From: Clitopilus passeckerianus
Lineage: Eukaryota > Basidiomycota > Agaricomycetes > Agaricales > Entolomataceae
Assembly (NCBI GenBank): GCA_944990035.1
Contig: CALYLX010000136.1
Location: forward strand, 1 to 64,000
Direction of reading: 5' to 3'
DNA: 64,000 nucleotides
The position numbers and the translations under genes were made by a program. This document shows positions 34,219 to 47,548 of this stretch, piece after piece (positions within the stretch are counted from its first letter, which is position 1; each line of letters begins with the position of its first letter). Below the pieces are notes generated by a model that saw only the letters and a program-made list of their open reading frames with translations, did no database searches and was not told the DNA's origin.

Positions 34219-37054
34219 ATGGTTCAAGAAGGACATCACCATAGACCAACACTCAAGCAGGTACATTGCCCATTCTCTTAGATCGGCCAAGTTCTCTGAT
34301 CATTTATCGAGCAAATAGAGCAACAAGAAGTTCAAGTCTAAGCATGCAACAAAGTCTTCTCTGAAGGATGCAGCAAAAGGTTAGATCGCGCAGAAATGGC
34401 TGTTCTTTGAGAGTTGCTGAAGTCGCATTCCAGGCAAAATCCCTCGTGCTTCTCCAAAAGCTGGTGCCGACAATACATCTGCGCAACTACGACTGAACAG
34501 GCGAAATACCGCAAAACAAGCGCAATCAAAGAAAAGGACTGCGATTGTCTCCGCAACCCGTGTTTTCAATGGTGTGGATGGTGCACCAAGAATCGTAGCC
34601 GTCATTCCTTTATCCCCCGACGTGGACCCTAAAACACTCGTGTCTGCAATTGCTGGCGCCCTTGATGTTGACACTGAAGACTGCCCACAGTCAGGAATAT
34701 GGCGAATGAGGTACGAATATGCGTTTCTTGGTGTGCTAAGCCTGATTCGCCTACTTTGACAGGGCAGAGAGATTCCGAACCTCGCTGCAATATGTGAATG
34801 TTCCCTACAGGAACTTTTACCAAGCACTAGACGCATGCAAGGTTGCCGATTACGTTGTTTTTGGTCTCTCTACCACAATCGAGGTCGATAACTGGGGTGA
34901 TACACTATTACGAACCCTGCAGTCCCAAGGCCTTCCCGAAGTTGTGACTGTTGCTGCACCAAATGCTAACTTGGACAGCAAGTCGCGTCCTGGCGTCCTA
35001 AAATCGTTGCTTTCATTCATCCAATACTTTGTGCCCAGCCAGACGAAGGTCTTCGACCTTCAATCAAGTTCGGACACCTTGAACGCGCTTCGATCACTTT
35101 CAGAAGGCAGACCGACGGATGTTCGATGGAGAGAAGGGCGGTCGTGGATTCTTGGAGAGTCGTCTGAATGGGAGGAAGGTACTCTGAAGGTCACTGGTGT
35201 TGCTCGTGGCGCACCCCTGTCAGCAAACCGACTGGTGCATATACCGAACTTTGGGGATTTCCAGGTGGCGAAGGTACTACACATACTCTATTTGACCTCT
35301 CTTATCTCGACTGATTCAATTGACAATAGATCCTCTCCGCACCTGTGATCCGTCCTGGAAGGCATGGTAACTTGGCCAATATGGATGTCGAGCTTGCTAT
35401 CCTCGCAGAGCCGGATCAAGAAGATGCAGACTCCTTGGTGTCGAGCAACGATCCTGACGATCTAGCGAACGAGCAAACTTGGCCAACAGAAGAAGAAATG
35501 GCGGGGGCCAACCAAAACGAAGATGGGTCACTACCGGATGCCACAAATGGCACAACGCCAAAAACCGTGAAGCGCGTACCGAAGGGTATGAGCTCATATC
35601 AAGCAACCTGGATTGTCGAGGATGAGGATGATAGCGAGAATGTAGAAGGGGAGGCCGAGAAGGAAGATGCCGATGGGGAGAAAGAGGAGTTGGAAGATAT
35701 GCCACTGGACGAGGAGATGGAGTCTGAAGCTCCGAGGGACGTTGAATTCGAGGACCTTGATATGGAGGAGGAAGAACGCCAGTAAGTACTTAAGAAGAGC
35801 GCGTATATTCTCAAAGCGTTGACACTTTCCTTCTTCAGGCTTAAATCCTGGAGAGATCGGAAGCGGGAAGAGGAGGACGATCTGCAGTTTCCTGACGAGA
35901 TTGACACGCCAAAGGATGTGGCCGCCCGAGTTCGATTCCAGCGCTATCGAGGCATGCGATCTTTCAGGACCAGCCCTTGGGACCCTTACGAGAATCTTCC
36001 AAGAGACTACGCTCGTATATTCCAGTTCGAAGACTACAAGCGCACGGAACGCGGCGTGAGGCGAAGGGCTGAGGAAGAGACTGTTGTCGCCCAGGTTGGT
36101 GAATACGTGATTAGTCTATCAGTTTGCTAACACCTCTTCTTTAGCCAGGTACACGGGTCACTGTCTGGCTGAAAGACGTACCAAAGGAGGCTGCCAAGGA
36201 TGGCCCACTCCCCATCTTCTCTCTTCTCCAACACGAGCACAAGGTCTCTGTCTTGAATTTCACGGTACAGCGAAATACAGAATACGACGGATCAGTCCGA
36301 TCCAAGGTCTGAAATCAGCCTTGACTCCTATGCTCCATGCTCACAATTCTTTAGGACCCGCTCATTCTTTGCGTTGGTTCTCGCAGGATGCAAGTTAACC
36401 CTGTGTATAGCCAACATACTCGAGGCGGTGGTAAGGGTCCCAACAACGTACACAAATTTGAACGCTATCTCCGTCATGGTGTGACAAGCGTTGCTACAAC
36501 GTATGGGCCAGTGATTTTCGGAGCGCAGCCTTGCGTCTTCCTGAGGGAAACTACGGATACCCAAGGTTTGTGGTCTTCATCTCAATTGACTACAGCGTAT
36601 TGACGGTGCGTTCAGCTCCCGAGCTGGTGGCGACTGGGACATTTTATAACCCAGATACCACTCGCATCATTGCGAAGAGGGTCATTATCACTGGCCACCC
36701 TTTCAAGGTGCACAGGAAAACTGCCACAGTTCGCTACATGTTCTTCAATCCAGGTGAGATCGCGCAGTTTTTCCGATTCATTATTGTTTCTAAAACGGGA
36801 CTTCAGACGATGTGCACTATTTCAAACCGATCCAACTCCACACAAAACACGGTCGCACGGGTCATATTCGCGAATCGCTCGGTACCCATGGGTATCTTAA
36901 GGCGCATTTCGATGGTCCTATTACGCAAATGGACACGATCTGCATGTCGCTATACAAGCGTGTCTACCCCAAGTGGCCCAAACTGTGGGTTGAAGGCGAG
37001 CATGCTGCCAATGGAGGTCAGGTGGACGATGCTGCAAGCGCCATGGAGGAATAA
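34219..37054 (+). CDS. TSR1: Ribosome biogenesis protein Tsr1
   Basis: GTPase-like 40S assembly factor of the Bms1/Tsr1 family, acting on late pre-40S particles. Starts [14 protein letters not shown] / [12 protein letters not shown], as in yeast Tsr1. Further blocks: [28 protein letters not shown], acidic centre ([18 protein letters not shown]), [89 protein letters not shown] and [12 protein letters not shown]. Nine short introns. One break at the second-to-third exon join (G at 34422): the phase is off by one and a missing G would explain it. End TAA 37052-37054. Confidence 0.93.
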
Positions 37055-39168
37055 AGTTTAGAAGATAAGCGCAGATGAGCGGCCCCACTCTATTGGCAGG
37101 GTGTAGACTCCACTCTGACAGGGCCATCTATCGATAAGATGCAGCTCACGATTGGCACGTCTTCCGGAATGAATTATAGACCTTGTGAAGAGGGTGGCGC
37201 GATGAATATGTTGTGATCTAACTCCTGTATAACCCCGTATATAAATAAATTTCCGTCATTGACGTGTGAGGGTGATCGTGAAAGCACTATGGCTCCTCAA
37301 GTGCTTTGAGCGGTGTTCATTATCGGGCATTATCACTAAAAGCAGGCCTTCGTTGGCTCATTGGCCTAGGCCCTCCCAAAAATTGCAGATGATCTCGAAG
37401 ACTGGCAGTGGAACTTGAATGTGTTCGGCAGCGGAATTTGGATCTCGGATCTCGCAACTTCGGAACGCATGATTTGATCCGTTGACGGCTTTGCTCCTCT
37501 CCTTGAACGCTGATGGTGAAAACGCTGTTTCTTCACTTGTTGGTCCATTTCGGCCTCTCTAAGCTGGGTCCGTTTATGGGGGCTCTGGAAGGCATTAATC
37601 GCAACATGGTCCCAAGAACGGTTGCTTTGACCTACCTCATGATTAATTCCAGGGGCATATGCTGACTGCAGTGAATTCACGATGGCTCCACAATGACGAT
37701 ACGAGGCAGCACCCTGATTCCGAGTAGCGGTCGCTTGACGTCTTGGCAGCTCGCATCTCCACTGCGTCTGTGCCGCCGGGTGGGCGTAATGAATCCCTGA
37801 GAATGGGATTTCATATTACTTCAGATGTACAAGAGACTCTCAGGCTCTCTGGCACGACTCGCATGGCGAAACTGAGTCACTGTAGTCGCCTTGCAATGGC
37901 GTGCAAGGACTTCCGCTGGTGGTGAACGCCAGAGCTGTTATTTTTGGTCCAAACAAGGCGTGTTTAATCACCACGGTGTGATAAAAGAAGCACTCTCTTC
38001 AGATAGACTTACGGCACCCTGGGATTTGGAAGTCAAGTTCAGGCTATTTCTATTCAATGGTAGAGGTCAGGATCAAAGCCTGGGCCATCCTACCCCACGT
38101 CTATGAAAACATCGATTCACACTCCAGAGTCTAGTGACCTCCCAGGTACAGGCGACGTACGCGTAGTTGCGTTCTGCGGAGAGCATATCCCAGGCAGACG
38201 AGCTCTCCAGATAGCCATATCGCCACATTTGAAGGGGAAGATGTGTGCGTTTCGACGTATTTAGAAAATGATGGGCTTTCGAGCCGAACAAATCACGGCG
38301 GAATAGTTACTATTCTCCAGGTCGCCTGGCCCTGTATACGGAGGTCATACGCTGGTCTCTATCTACCCAATCACCTTGTGAATAGTGCATCAGGTCTTAT
38401 GAAATTGAAGCCTGTTGCCGAAGACATCGCAGACGCGCACGCAAGTCCTTCCCCCTGCTCCAATGATATAATTCTCTTGATCTGGCCAATCAACTCCTAG
38501 CCAAGGTACTTCTCTCAAGTTTATCAATACAATTGTTTGAACACCGTCATAGAAGCTCTCGGCTGAATTAATCAAAGGAAACATGCGTTTTAGCCAATTG
38601 TCCCCCATTCTTCAAAGTCACCTACGTCACAAGGAATATCCAGGGAGGTCGGCTAGTCTCCTATTGGTCGAATTAAGACCTCCGACGTTGTCAAGCTGGC
38701 CAATCACGCATTGCAGGGGTTGGACCGCCTTGACAGCATTCTAGACTTGTGGAGCATGATGGCTGGATGACGGTTTTCAACACTCGTCCCGCCTGTCGTT
38801 CCGAGCGCTGAGCACCTCGTGAGCAAGCGGTTATTCTATACCGAATCAGTGGTCCTTTTCCCCAGTTGGAGAATTGTGTCGTGATAACCAGGGGAATTTC
38901 AGTGCGTTACCGCGTTCATAGTTACACAATTGAAAGTAGATAAATTGATAGTATTGCGCAGCAATAATTATGCTAGTCTAATTGATACAAGAATGGTATA
39001 CGTGCAGTGTACAGAACCAAAGAATATATGTATGTATAAGCCCCAATGTTCGAAAGCTGTATTATGATACAAGAACCCCGTGAAAAGAGTTCATGGGAAA
39101 ACACCAGAGAAAAACATGTTCATGCGGATGATGAGTGGACGCCTGCATAGAGTGACGCGATGTCAGAA
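37055..39168. other. 2.1-kb gene-poor region
   Basis: No gene supported. The longest frame is 104 codons on the minus strand (37366-37680), basic and Gln/Arg-rich with no known domain. AT-rich sequence at about 38920-39080. Scattered frames under 90 codons look like chance. Confidence 0.4.
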
Positions 39169-39625
39169 TCAGACATCTGAGCAATTGCTGGAGGATTTTG
39201 GCGACGGTTCAGATTTATGCCTTCGATGAGACGGGTTGAGTACAAGGAAGGTCATGTCGAGAACCGGATTTGCCTACAAAAAACGACCAGGGTTAGGCCT
39301 GATGACAGAGCTTGCGCGAGACGATTAAGGGTCTAACCTTGAGCCCTTGCAGCGATGCCTCGATGAACAGCGGCAGGAAGTTTATGTGGGGGATGTTGAG
39401 CTTGTCGAGGGCAGTCTGAGCGTTCTGCAGCTGATTAGCTGTATAGGACGCAAGTGTTTTCGAATAGCGTTGAATATCGACAGTGTGTGTGTAAGCCATC
39501 TCGATGAAGCGGTTGTTGGAAATCTGGAGGGAATGCGAATGGAATTGCCTGGAGTTTATATTGAATTCGGCGCTCCAGCGGTAGGATCGACCGAAGCCCA
39601 TGATGGTATATGACGTCAAATTCAC
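39169..39625 (-). CDS. Small protein of unknown function (about 130 residues)
   Basis: Two exons, 39338-39625 and 39169-39273, joined by a 64-nt GT-AG intron. The protein is mostly helical and uncharged at the start (FGRSYRWSAEFNINSRQF), then AYTHTVDIQRYSKTLASYTA, NQLQNAQTALDKLNIPHINF and a basic Ser/Pro tail, ending SSNCSDV. Codon use and the clean splice suggest a real gene. I do not recognise the family. It lies 148 bp downstream of the CLC channel gene on the same strand; either ATG at 39625 or the one at 39601 could start it. Confidence 0.5.
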
Positions 39626-39772
39626 GTGACCTTAGGACCCTCGTTTTCGAAACAGCTCTGGAAGACATTACTCCAAAGGTACTCACCGCTGTTAATTCAA
39701 CGAACTTGAACTCCGCCATATATAATTACGCGTGTCGCAAGCTGCGAACTGCGTCAATAAATGAGATAATGA

Positions 39773-42700
39773 TTACCGGCGTCGTCTTACTAACCTACGC
39801 AAAGATGACCAAATTCTACGAACGAGGTCTTTGACCCACTTCAATACCTCGTCAAGCAATCCATCCAATCCCCCACGTTCATCCCAAGAAGGTCCATGGG
39901 ATTCGGTGGCTGCCATGAACTTGAGCACGTCCTTCACTGTCACCAAACCGACTAGAACACCCTGGTTCTCGACCAGGATAACTCGAGGGCTAAAAGTCAA
40001 TAACTGTCAACATCCGATGGAGTCTTGGAAAGAGTAGAGGAGTGGGACATACCCCAGCCGTTTGAACATTTGCATCACAATCTCCAATGGGAGTTCGGGA
40101 GATGTCGTCATTGGGATCTAAAAAGTATGTTCAAAACCATTCAAAATCTGAAATTTGTCTCTGAAAACGTACTGGGTTCACCCAAGGCCAGAAGCGGAGC
40201 CCATCCGGCCAAGCCGTTTCGAAAAATGCGGTGGCGGCACCTTCTTCCTCGATTCCAAATGATGAGACGTGCCGATCATGGACTTCCTCCTGCTCGCGGG
40301 GTGCAAATATACATTGGATATCATCTTGGATATTCCTCGTCTTGCGGGCTCGGTCTAAAGAATCCAATTTGCGTCAATATCTGGGGTTTGAGGAATGACA
40401 GGTGGCGCACAGACCTATGACATATTGTAATTCCGTTCGCCCAATGTATCCTACGATTCCTTGTTTTTCTCTAGAAGACACAATGGGGAAACCTTTCACA
40501 TCACTTGAAGCAAGCATGTCCTCTAGCCAACCATTTTTGTCAGTCAATTGATTCTTGATCAACGATATAATCTTTTAACCGCACCAATATCCGTGATGGT
40601 CATTCCAGACTCTGTGACTAGTGTCACTTCCGTTCTCATGACGGCAGCGACTGTGAGAGATCCGCAATTGAGATCAAGTATCCAAAAAGGTGACGCAAAG
40701 AGCCATACCAGACACCCCAAATGCGTGGTCCTCTTTCTCCAGGTACGGGAAACCGTTAAAGCGTATCATCTCGTCCGCAATACCCGTGGTGCCAAGGAAA
40801 TCCCCTACAGCTTTCGTCACAAGCAATACGATCTAAAATGAATGTCGATCATTGTTTGTGTGGGGGAGTTGGGGACACTTACCATAGTTGGAAGGATGTA
40901 GGTCAGAGCCCCAGTCAGCTCGAACATGATGATGACAACAGTGACTGTAATCCTCATGATTCCACTGACGACACCTGGTGAATAGACTGGTCTGCGGTCG
41001 CTCTACTGACATACCTTAGTGCTGCTGCAGCTCCAAGAAGAGCATATGTTCCAGGAGTAATACAGGGAAGTCCGGTTTACAAACGGCGAAAATACTGGCC
41101 CCAGGATATGCTCTAAGAGTCTTGATCAGTATTAATTCTCAAATTGGCATATTTCGTCACTTTTGAAGGGCCTTGACGAGCATGCCGATCATCCGCCCGA
41201 ATGTAGCACCGATAGCCATAGAGGGGACGAAAATACCAGCTGGGACTTTACATCCATAGCTAATAACAACCAAAGCCGTTCGGAACACAGTCGCAAGTAT
41301 CAAAGAATTTGTAATGCGCCACTGCGAGCTTGTTCTGTATGAATAGTCAATTACTAGATTCGAGTAACCAGAAGGGAAGTGGATTTACTGGCAAAGAATC
41401 TCAGCAACTCCACCGGCTTCGCACTCCCGGAAAAGTTGTGCCATCATTTTCGTCATGTCTTCTCGCAGGAATCGGTTGAAATAGTTGACCATAGCAGTCA
41501 AGGAAGCCAAGGTTACTGCTTCGGCTACTCCATGATTGGAGAGGTATTTTTTGCGGAATGCGGCAACCTGTATATTGAACTTGATGACGAACGCCCCGTA
41601 CAGACCCTTGAAGGAATGGCAAGGATCAGTTTTGTTGGCGTGAATCTAGCCTAGCAGGGCTTACTCCAAAGATCCCTAAGATCACGAAGAAAATGATTTC
41701 GAAAAAGTGCCAGTCTCGGTCATAGGTAACCTGGAACAGTACGAGTTTGCCCGTCCGGAACGGATTTATGAGCTGTGAAGTCACCGATGAGCGAACGGTG
41801 TGAACGCCTATCTAAAGGAAGACCAACGGATAGGGTAAATGTTGCAACGAGTGCACACAGGAAACTTCGCCACATGTCCTTGACGTTATAGACGTGGCTC
41901 ATTTCCTAGGAAAGGGTAAATGAAGCGAGATGAGCCGCTGCCTAGGAGTTCAGTCATGGGGAACTCACCTCTATGGAGAACAGGACTCCACCGACTGGGG
42001 AGCCGAATGCGACAGCTACACCAGCTGCGCTTGCTGCCAGTATGATTTCACGTTTCTTGGCTTTGGGGCGGAGTGAGTAAATGGCTCGCTCAGAAAGAAG
42101 TTTGCTTACCTTGACTTCGAGAGAACCTTTTGAATAGGCCCGATATGAGATTTCCTATGCTGCATGCGACATGCACGGAAGGCCCTTCTTTTCCAACGGA
42201 GAGGCCGGATGCAATGACCAATGGCTGTCAAGATAGTTCAGCATCTCGAAGCTTGTCTAACCATGGTGGGTAAGACAGACCAAGGTTATGCCCTTTATCA
42301 CCACCGTCGCAAAACCGAGAAACCCATGCATGACGAAACCCGCAAGAATGCACTTGATCTCTGATATTCCGGAGCCGGCTGCGTACTTCGCCATCTTCTT
42401 GACCAGGTGTGCCGCTACAAATGAGAAGACAGCCTGTATGGCTTGTCAGTAAGCTCCCTCACAAATCTCCACTATTCATTGCACTCACGGCAAACATCAC
42501 GAAGACAAACCATCTTCCGACCATGACAGTGCTCCATGGCCTCCACGAATCGCATCCTTCCACCTCTTCGCCCTCAATTTCCCAACAGCAGAATTGCTGG
42601 TTCAACCACCACCCGTCCGAGCAGTACCCGAACTTTAGGTCAGAGAGCCATTCGGTTACAATGGATATCACGCCTGCGCTCAATCCAATGAGAACACCTG

Positions 42701-43312
42701 CATCCAAATAACCAAAGAAAACATCCGTCAGTCCAGTTAAAGGGTCAGATTCTGAGGAACAACGCACCCGAAAGTGTAATGACCAACCAGCTTTGGCCAG
42801 CAATCACAGCTAGTACAAGCTTCGACCAGAGTCCGCCCAGCGGTTCCTTTCTTTGGGCTGCGTAGGGGCATACGACTTCTCCGTACGTATTCGTCTGTTT
42901 CTCTCCAGAATCTCATCCTGGATCCAGTCTGTAATGCGCGTCAGATATTAGAATTGGTCTTGCCAAGGCTTGAAGCGCGAAATGTGGATGTACCTATCGT
43001 TGTAAAGTCCTCATAGCGTCTGGAAGGAGTTCATCATGTTCAATTATTCCAGTAGCATTTAATTTGTTTGAATACGTACTTGATCTGCACAAGCTCTTCA
43101 TCGTCGAGTCCTCCAGGATGCATATGTTCTGGACAAGTTCATGAACAGCTTAACATTGCATTGACGTGCCGTATCAGGGCGCGCTCTTCAAGCGTGGGAA
43201 CCTTTCTCCCTTTCAAGGCGCTCCTGAGATGCCATCGCTGTTCATTGCTGTCCAACCAGTTACGGTCTGGTTGTTTCGACAAATACCATCTCGAAAATAC
43301 AGCCTTGATCAT
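39773..43312 (-). CDS. CLC chloride channel / H+ exchanger
   Basis: Membrane protein of the CLC family (fungal Gef1-like), for chloride balance of acidic organelles. N-terminus [16 protein letters not shown] at 43312, then [20 protein letters not shown] and [13 protein letters not shown]. Selectivity-filter motifs are [14 protein letters not shown] (gating Glu present) and [13 protein letters not shown]; also [20 protein letters not shown]. Two CBS domains follow: [15 protein letters not shown]...[12 protein letters not shown] and [20 protein letters not shown]. Basic tail RRLVRRRR, stop 39773-39775. About 15 exons. Clear one-base breaks at 42865-42868 ([12 protein letters not shown]) and 41065-41067 ([15 protein letters not shown]); the joins near 43200, 41010 and 40575 also fail to close and may hold more. 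Confidence 0.88.
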
Positions 43313-43637
43313 AAACGACCTGATGCTATCTCGTGATGGTAGCAGACAATATGAGGTATAACATTAACTAAGGAGAGTGAAGGTATGCAAGCCTGGGTAG
43401 CACGGCTCACCCAAATAACAAGATGCGATAAACGAATAAACGACAGACGAAGGTAAAATACCAGTACGAACAGAGTTCGGATCTACATCAACAGCGACAA
43501 CAGCGAGGGGGTATAAGAAAGGTGTGTACATCCTCTTCCCAAGTGAAATCCTCCATCCAGCATACAATACCCCTTCCGAGTATATGGCAAGCAAGAATGC
43601 AACGAAAAGCTGCGGAGTTTGGGGCTGAACGTCCACT
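43313..43637. other. Intergenic, septin to CLC channel
   Basis: 325 bp between the septin stop and the CLC start, both on the minus strand. Nothing recognised; expected to hold the septin 3' UTR and the CLC promoter. Confidence 0.35.
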
Positions 43638-45314
43638 TTACATGCCACCAGGTCCTTGCGAGGCAATTCTCCGCTCGAGGTTACTTCATAGAAGTCAGTA
43701 TTGTCTCTTCGCAATCAATTGAAAAAGAACATACCGCAGAGTCTCCTCCTTCGCCAGCAACTGCTGAGTTTTCTCATTAATCTCACGCTGTACCCGAAGC
43801 TCGACTTCACGCAGCTTCTCTCCTCTCGGCGCAGCTGCTCTTCCTTCAAGCGGACGCTCTGGTTGACAAGGTCCTCTGGCAGAACTTGGGATATGCTGTA
43901 AAAGTAGTTGACACAGGGGCGTCAGTAAGGCGCGGCTTCAGATGCGAGAAGAGCAAAAACTGACCGGTTATCCGTAACAGTCCTCGAGAGCTTCTCAGTA
44001 CGGTAGGTTTCGTACAACACATCCTCGGTAAGCGCCTTCAAGTCGTTGAGATGCGTGCTGAAAGAAATGAAGCACGTTAGAAGTAGCTCTCCCGCGGCGG
44101 CAGTAACTTTATACTCACCCGAGGAGTGCTTCGCGGAGGCGGAGGAAGTCTGAGTGCTCGGGATTCTCGACCTCAACGATACCCCACGGATAAATCCTAG
44201 CGCGGACGGGTTCGCCATCGATTTCCACTTCTTCCTCTGAGCCTACAATTGCGAATGGAAGCAGTGCCTAGACGCCGTATCCGGATTAGTTGAAATGATG
44301 CGCTTTGAAATAAAGGAAACTCACCCTAAGCTCCATATTATCCTGAATGGTCTCCTCATCATCTTCCTCAACATCGTAGGGGAAGTTATAGATCGGAATG
44401 TCGTAATATTCAATATCTTCCATGATCTGTATCACACCGAGGAGGGACCGAGGTCAGCTCAATAAACTTGAGGTTGCCACGTAAACGAAGGTGGCAAAGG
44501 TAGGAAACGTACGCGTTTCTTGAATGCTTTGAGTTCGGCGGGGGTCAAGGAATCTGAGCGGCCGATGACAGGGATGACATTGACGCGGGGGGAGAGTTGG
44601 CGCATAAGTTCAATATCGAGTTCTCTCAAGCTGAGGGACAGGAAATGGTGCAGAATGGATGCGAATAAATTCGAGAGATAGAGGTTAGTGCTAGACCAAA
44701 TTCGAGAAATGATGCGAAACATACGCATGTCCTCCGGGAGGGATGAAATAGAGTACAGCATGGACTCTGCTGTCCTTGAAGCGGGGGTTACGCTTAATTC
44801 TTGACTGTTCAGCCAAGATATCGTCGTATTGCCGTTCTAGGTAAGCTAGAATCTCTTGGAAACTGCAGGAATTCAATAAGGTTCATCGACACGTAAGAAC
44901 GAGCGCGCTACTCACGCATAATCATTGTCAATGCTGTTTCCAAAGCCTGGTGTGTCGACAACAGTGAGGGAAATACGGATACCCTCTTCCTCGAGTTCTG
45001 CAGCGCAGGCGAGTGTTGCATGAGGAGAACCTATATTTAGGTAATGTGACACTCACCAACAGTGTGAGGCTTAATTGTGAGTTGTTCCTCAACGTTAGCC
45101 GTCTCAGGGTTATCATACACCTTGTGCGACAAGACCTCTGAGTCGCACAAAGTGTTCACGAAGGTCGTTCTGCCAGTTCCAGCGGCACCTGGCAATGGCA
45201 GCCATTAGTTTGACATTTCTCCGTATGAAACGCCACACACGACGCACCGACAACCATTACAGTGAAGTTGATACCCTTCACTTTGCTCCCTCGTCGTCTT
45301 CCCATCATAGGCAT
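43638..45314 (-). CDS. CDC11: Septin, Cdc11-like
   Basis: Filament-forming GTPase of the septin ring, for cytokinesis and hyphal shape. Starts [21 protein letters not shown]-loop [16 protein letters not shown] (GxxGxGR/T, the Cdc11 type), switch [17 protein letters not shown]4-like VIGRSDSL, septin unique element [15 protein letters not shown], then a C-terminal coiled coil ([20 protein letters not shown]) ending SQGPGGM. About nine exons in frame except one break near 43815-43824, between [11 protein letters not shown] and KLREVELRV (one base missing). Stop 43638-43640. Group assignment rests on the GRT P-loop and is less sure than the family. Confidence 0.9.
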
Positions 45315-46085
45315 CTTGAATGATAGTTGTGGTGGCGGTAAAGGTCAAAGATAACAGCTAAACTTGAAATACCGTCGTCGAATGGTTTAAATATTCGAGA
45401 CTACGCCGCACAAGCACTTCAGAACTTTCGAAGTTTTAGTTTGGGAACCTTCCTCAATCGAATCTCAGCCGACGTTGTGATGGTAATGTTGATGATATCC
45501 GTGGGCTTGTGGATATAACACGAGTAAACATTGCGACCTACTTACTAGAATCCGGAGTCCGACACTATCACTTCCGTACCATGAACAGTGGTTACCCCAA
45601 TCTACCCCAGAGAATTGAGCAATCTTCCGCTTGATATTCCCCGCAGCAGAGATGCTGCAAAACTGGGGAAATCACATGGAAAAGGCAAGTTCACCGAAGT
45701 GGCGGCCAAAATCAAAAGCTCAAGACTTCGTCATTTGATCACTTTGTTGGGGATTTAAACTGCATCCGCGTATGAATGAGAGAGACCAAAATGCAAGAAA
45801 ATCTCAGTTTTTGAGGTGAATTCACGCTTGAAAGATGCAGAAAATTGTGGCCAACACGTTGCAGGCCATGTACCTTGGCCGGCGGTGATTTCAGGGCAAA
45901 TGAACGGTGAAAAAGCGCTCGTCCAAGACGACGATGGGTAAAACGCGTCGGTAAACGATTCTATTCTGACGTGATGGCTCGCGGTCAAGAGATTAGCAGA
46001 CCTTGATTCAGAGGGGCAAGTATTTAAGAACCCATATGGCCATGGCGGATTCCCAGACCCAGCTACATTCCCTCCTTATACCAAC
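45315..46085. promoter_or_regulatory. Divergent intergenic region, septin / SDR
   Basis: 771 bp between start codons. A 77-codon minus frame at 45755-45988 has no known domain. Nothing else recognised. Confidence 0.35.
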
Positions 46086-47372
46086 ATGAGCCATATACCA
46101 GACGACAAGCTCTTCTCGTTCTCCGACCGCCTCAAGGGCAAGGTTGTCATCATCACTGGCGCTGCCAACGGAATTGGTAAAGAGGCCGCGACTCGTTTTG
46201 GTGAATTCGGGTATGTCGTACTATTAAACTTTGGAAATACAGAAATGTAATGTTTTAATAGTGCCAAGGTCGTTATTGGTGACCTCGATGCAGCAGGCGC
46301 AGAGAAAACCGTAGAGGTCATCAAGGAGAAAGGAGGGTATGTGTGGTTCTTGTGCCATTCTAAAGACCTTCTTCTGACCTTTACGCACAGTGAAGCAGTC
46401 TCACTGAAGTGTAATGTCACCGTCTGGGAAGACCAGGTCGCCATGTTCGAGCTGGCCGTGTCCCGGTACGGCACTGTGGACATAGTCGTGAGTACTTCCT
46501 CGTGTATGACCTCCAGTGAATTCAAGCCAACCAATTAAACAGGTTCCAAACGCTGGTGTATCAGAGATTGGCTCCTTTGACACAGTCAAATTCACCGGTG
46601 GAAAGCCAGTCAAACCAAACTTCAAAACACTCGATGTGAACCTCACTGGAACACTTTACTGTGCGGACAAAGGCCTACTTTTCCTTGACATCAAGCTAAA
46701 CCAATAATTTAATAGCTGCACACCTGGCCCAGCACTATTTGGCTCTTAAACGGAGCCCAGACGATCTCAAAGCCCTTGTCCTCATTGGTTCAATGGGTAA
46801 GCCTCCCATTCCATACGTATCCAGACCCTGACTGACAATTGTCCAGCATCATGGTCTGGCATTCCTCGTGGCGCAATGTACTCTGCCTCAAAACACGCTG
46901 TTCTCGGCCTCATGCGATCCCTGCATCCAGGCTTTGCCATGCAAGGCATCCGCATCTCCTGTATCCACCCCTTCTTCGCCGACACTGCAATTGTGCCCAC
47001 CCCCATCAAGCTCGTCCTTGCTGGCATCCCTCTGGCCACAGTACCAAAGATTGCTGGCGCCATTATCTACTCTGCCACAAACCCCGATCCTGAAACGAGC
47101 GGGAATGCCTGGTTATTGGTAGACAATGGGCCGGTATTCATGGTTCCAAAGGAAGAGTTCAAGATGGGGTGTATAAGATGATTGATGACAGAGCCAATGC
47201 TGCATTGAAGGGTGTGACAGGACTGATTTATTACGCAAGGTTGAGCAGGGATTTATTCAGGATCCTCGGAAAGCCGGTGATTACTACTGCGCTGTTGGGC
47301 TATGCGGCCAAGTGGGGATGGGAGAACAAGGAGCTTATTACGAGGCAGATTCAAAGCCTGACGGGCCATTGA
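46086..47372 (+). CDS. Short-chain dehydrogenase/reductase
   Basis: NAD(P)-dependent classical SDR. Rossmann motif TGAANGIG follows MSHIPDDKLFSFSDRLKGK; then GDLDAAG after strand 2 (an acidic residue there suggests NAD preference), PNAGVSEIG, DVNLTGTLY, catalytic Ser in LIGSMASWSG and YSASKHA (Tyr and Lys). Cofactor loop HPFFADTAIVPTP. Six exons in frame until the G4 run 47166-47169, where KEEFKMG must shift to VYKMIDDRANAALKG; one extra G joins them. The C-terminal extension (RILGKPVITTALLGYAAKWG) may be a membrane-associated helix. Substrate unknown; 15-hydroxyprostaglandin dehydrogenase-like proteins have this layout. Confidence 0.87.
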
Positions 47373-47548
47373 GTCTCCATATTGTAGCTGTGCAGGTGTA
47401 TGATATTCTTGTATTTTGTTAGGTATCCTGTGCCGATAAATCCACTAGTATATTAGCATACAACAGCGAGGCCTATGAACGTCCAATTGGTGCAACATCT
47501 CTGTGTATTTCTTGAACAAGAGAGTATCAGAATAGAAAGCTTGGTCAC

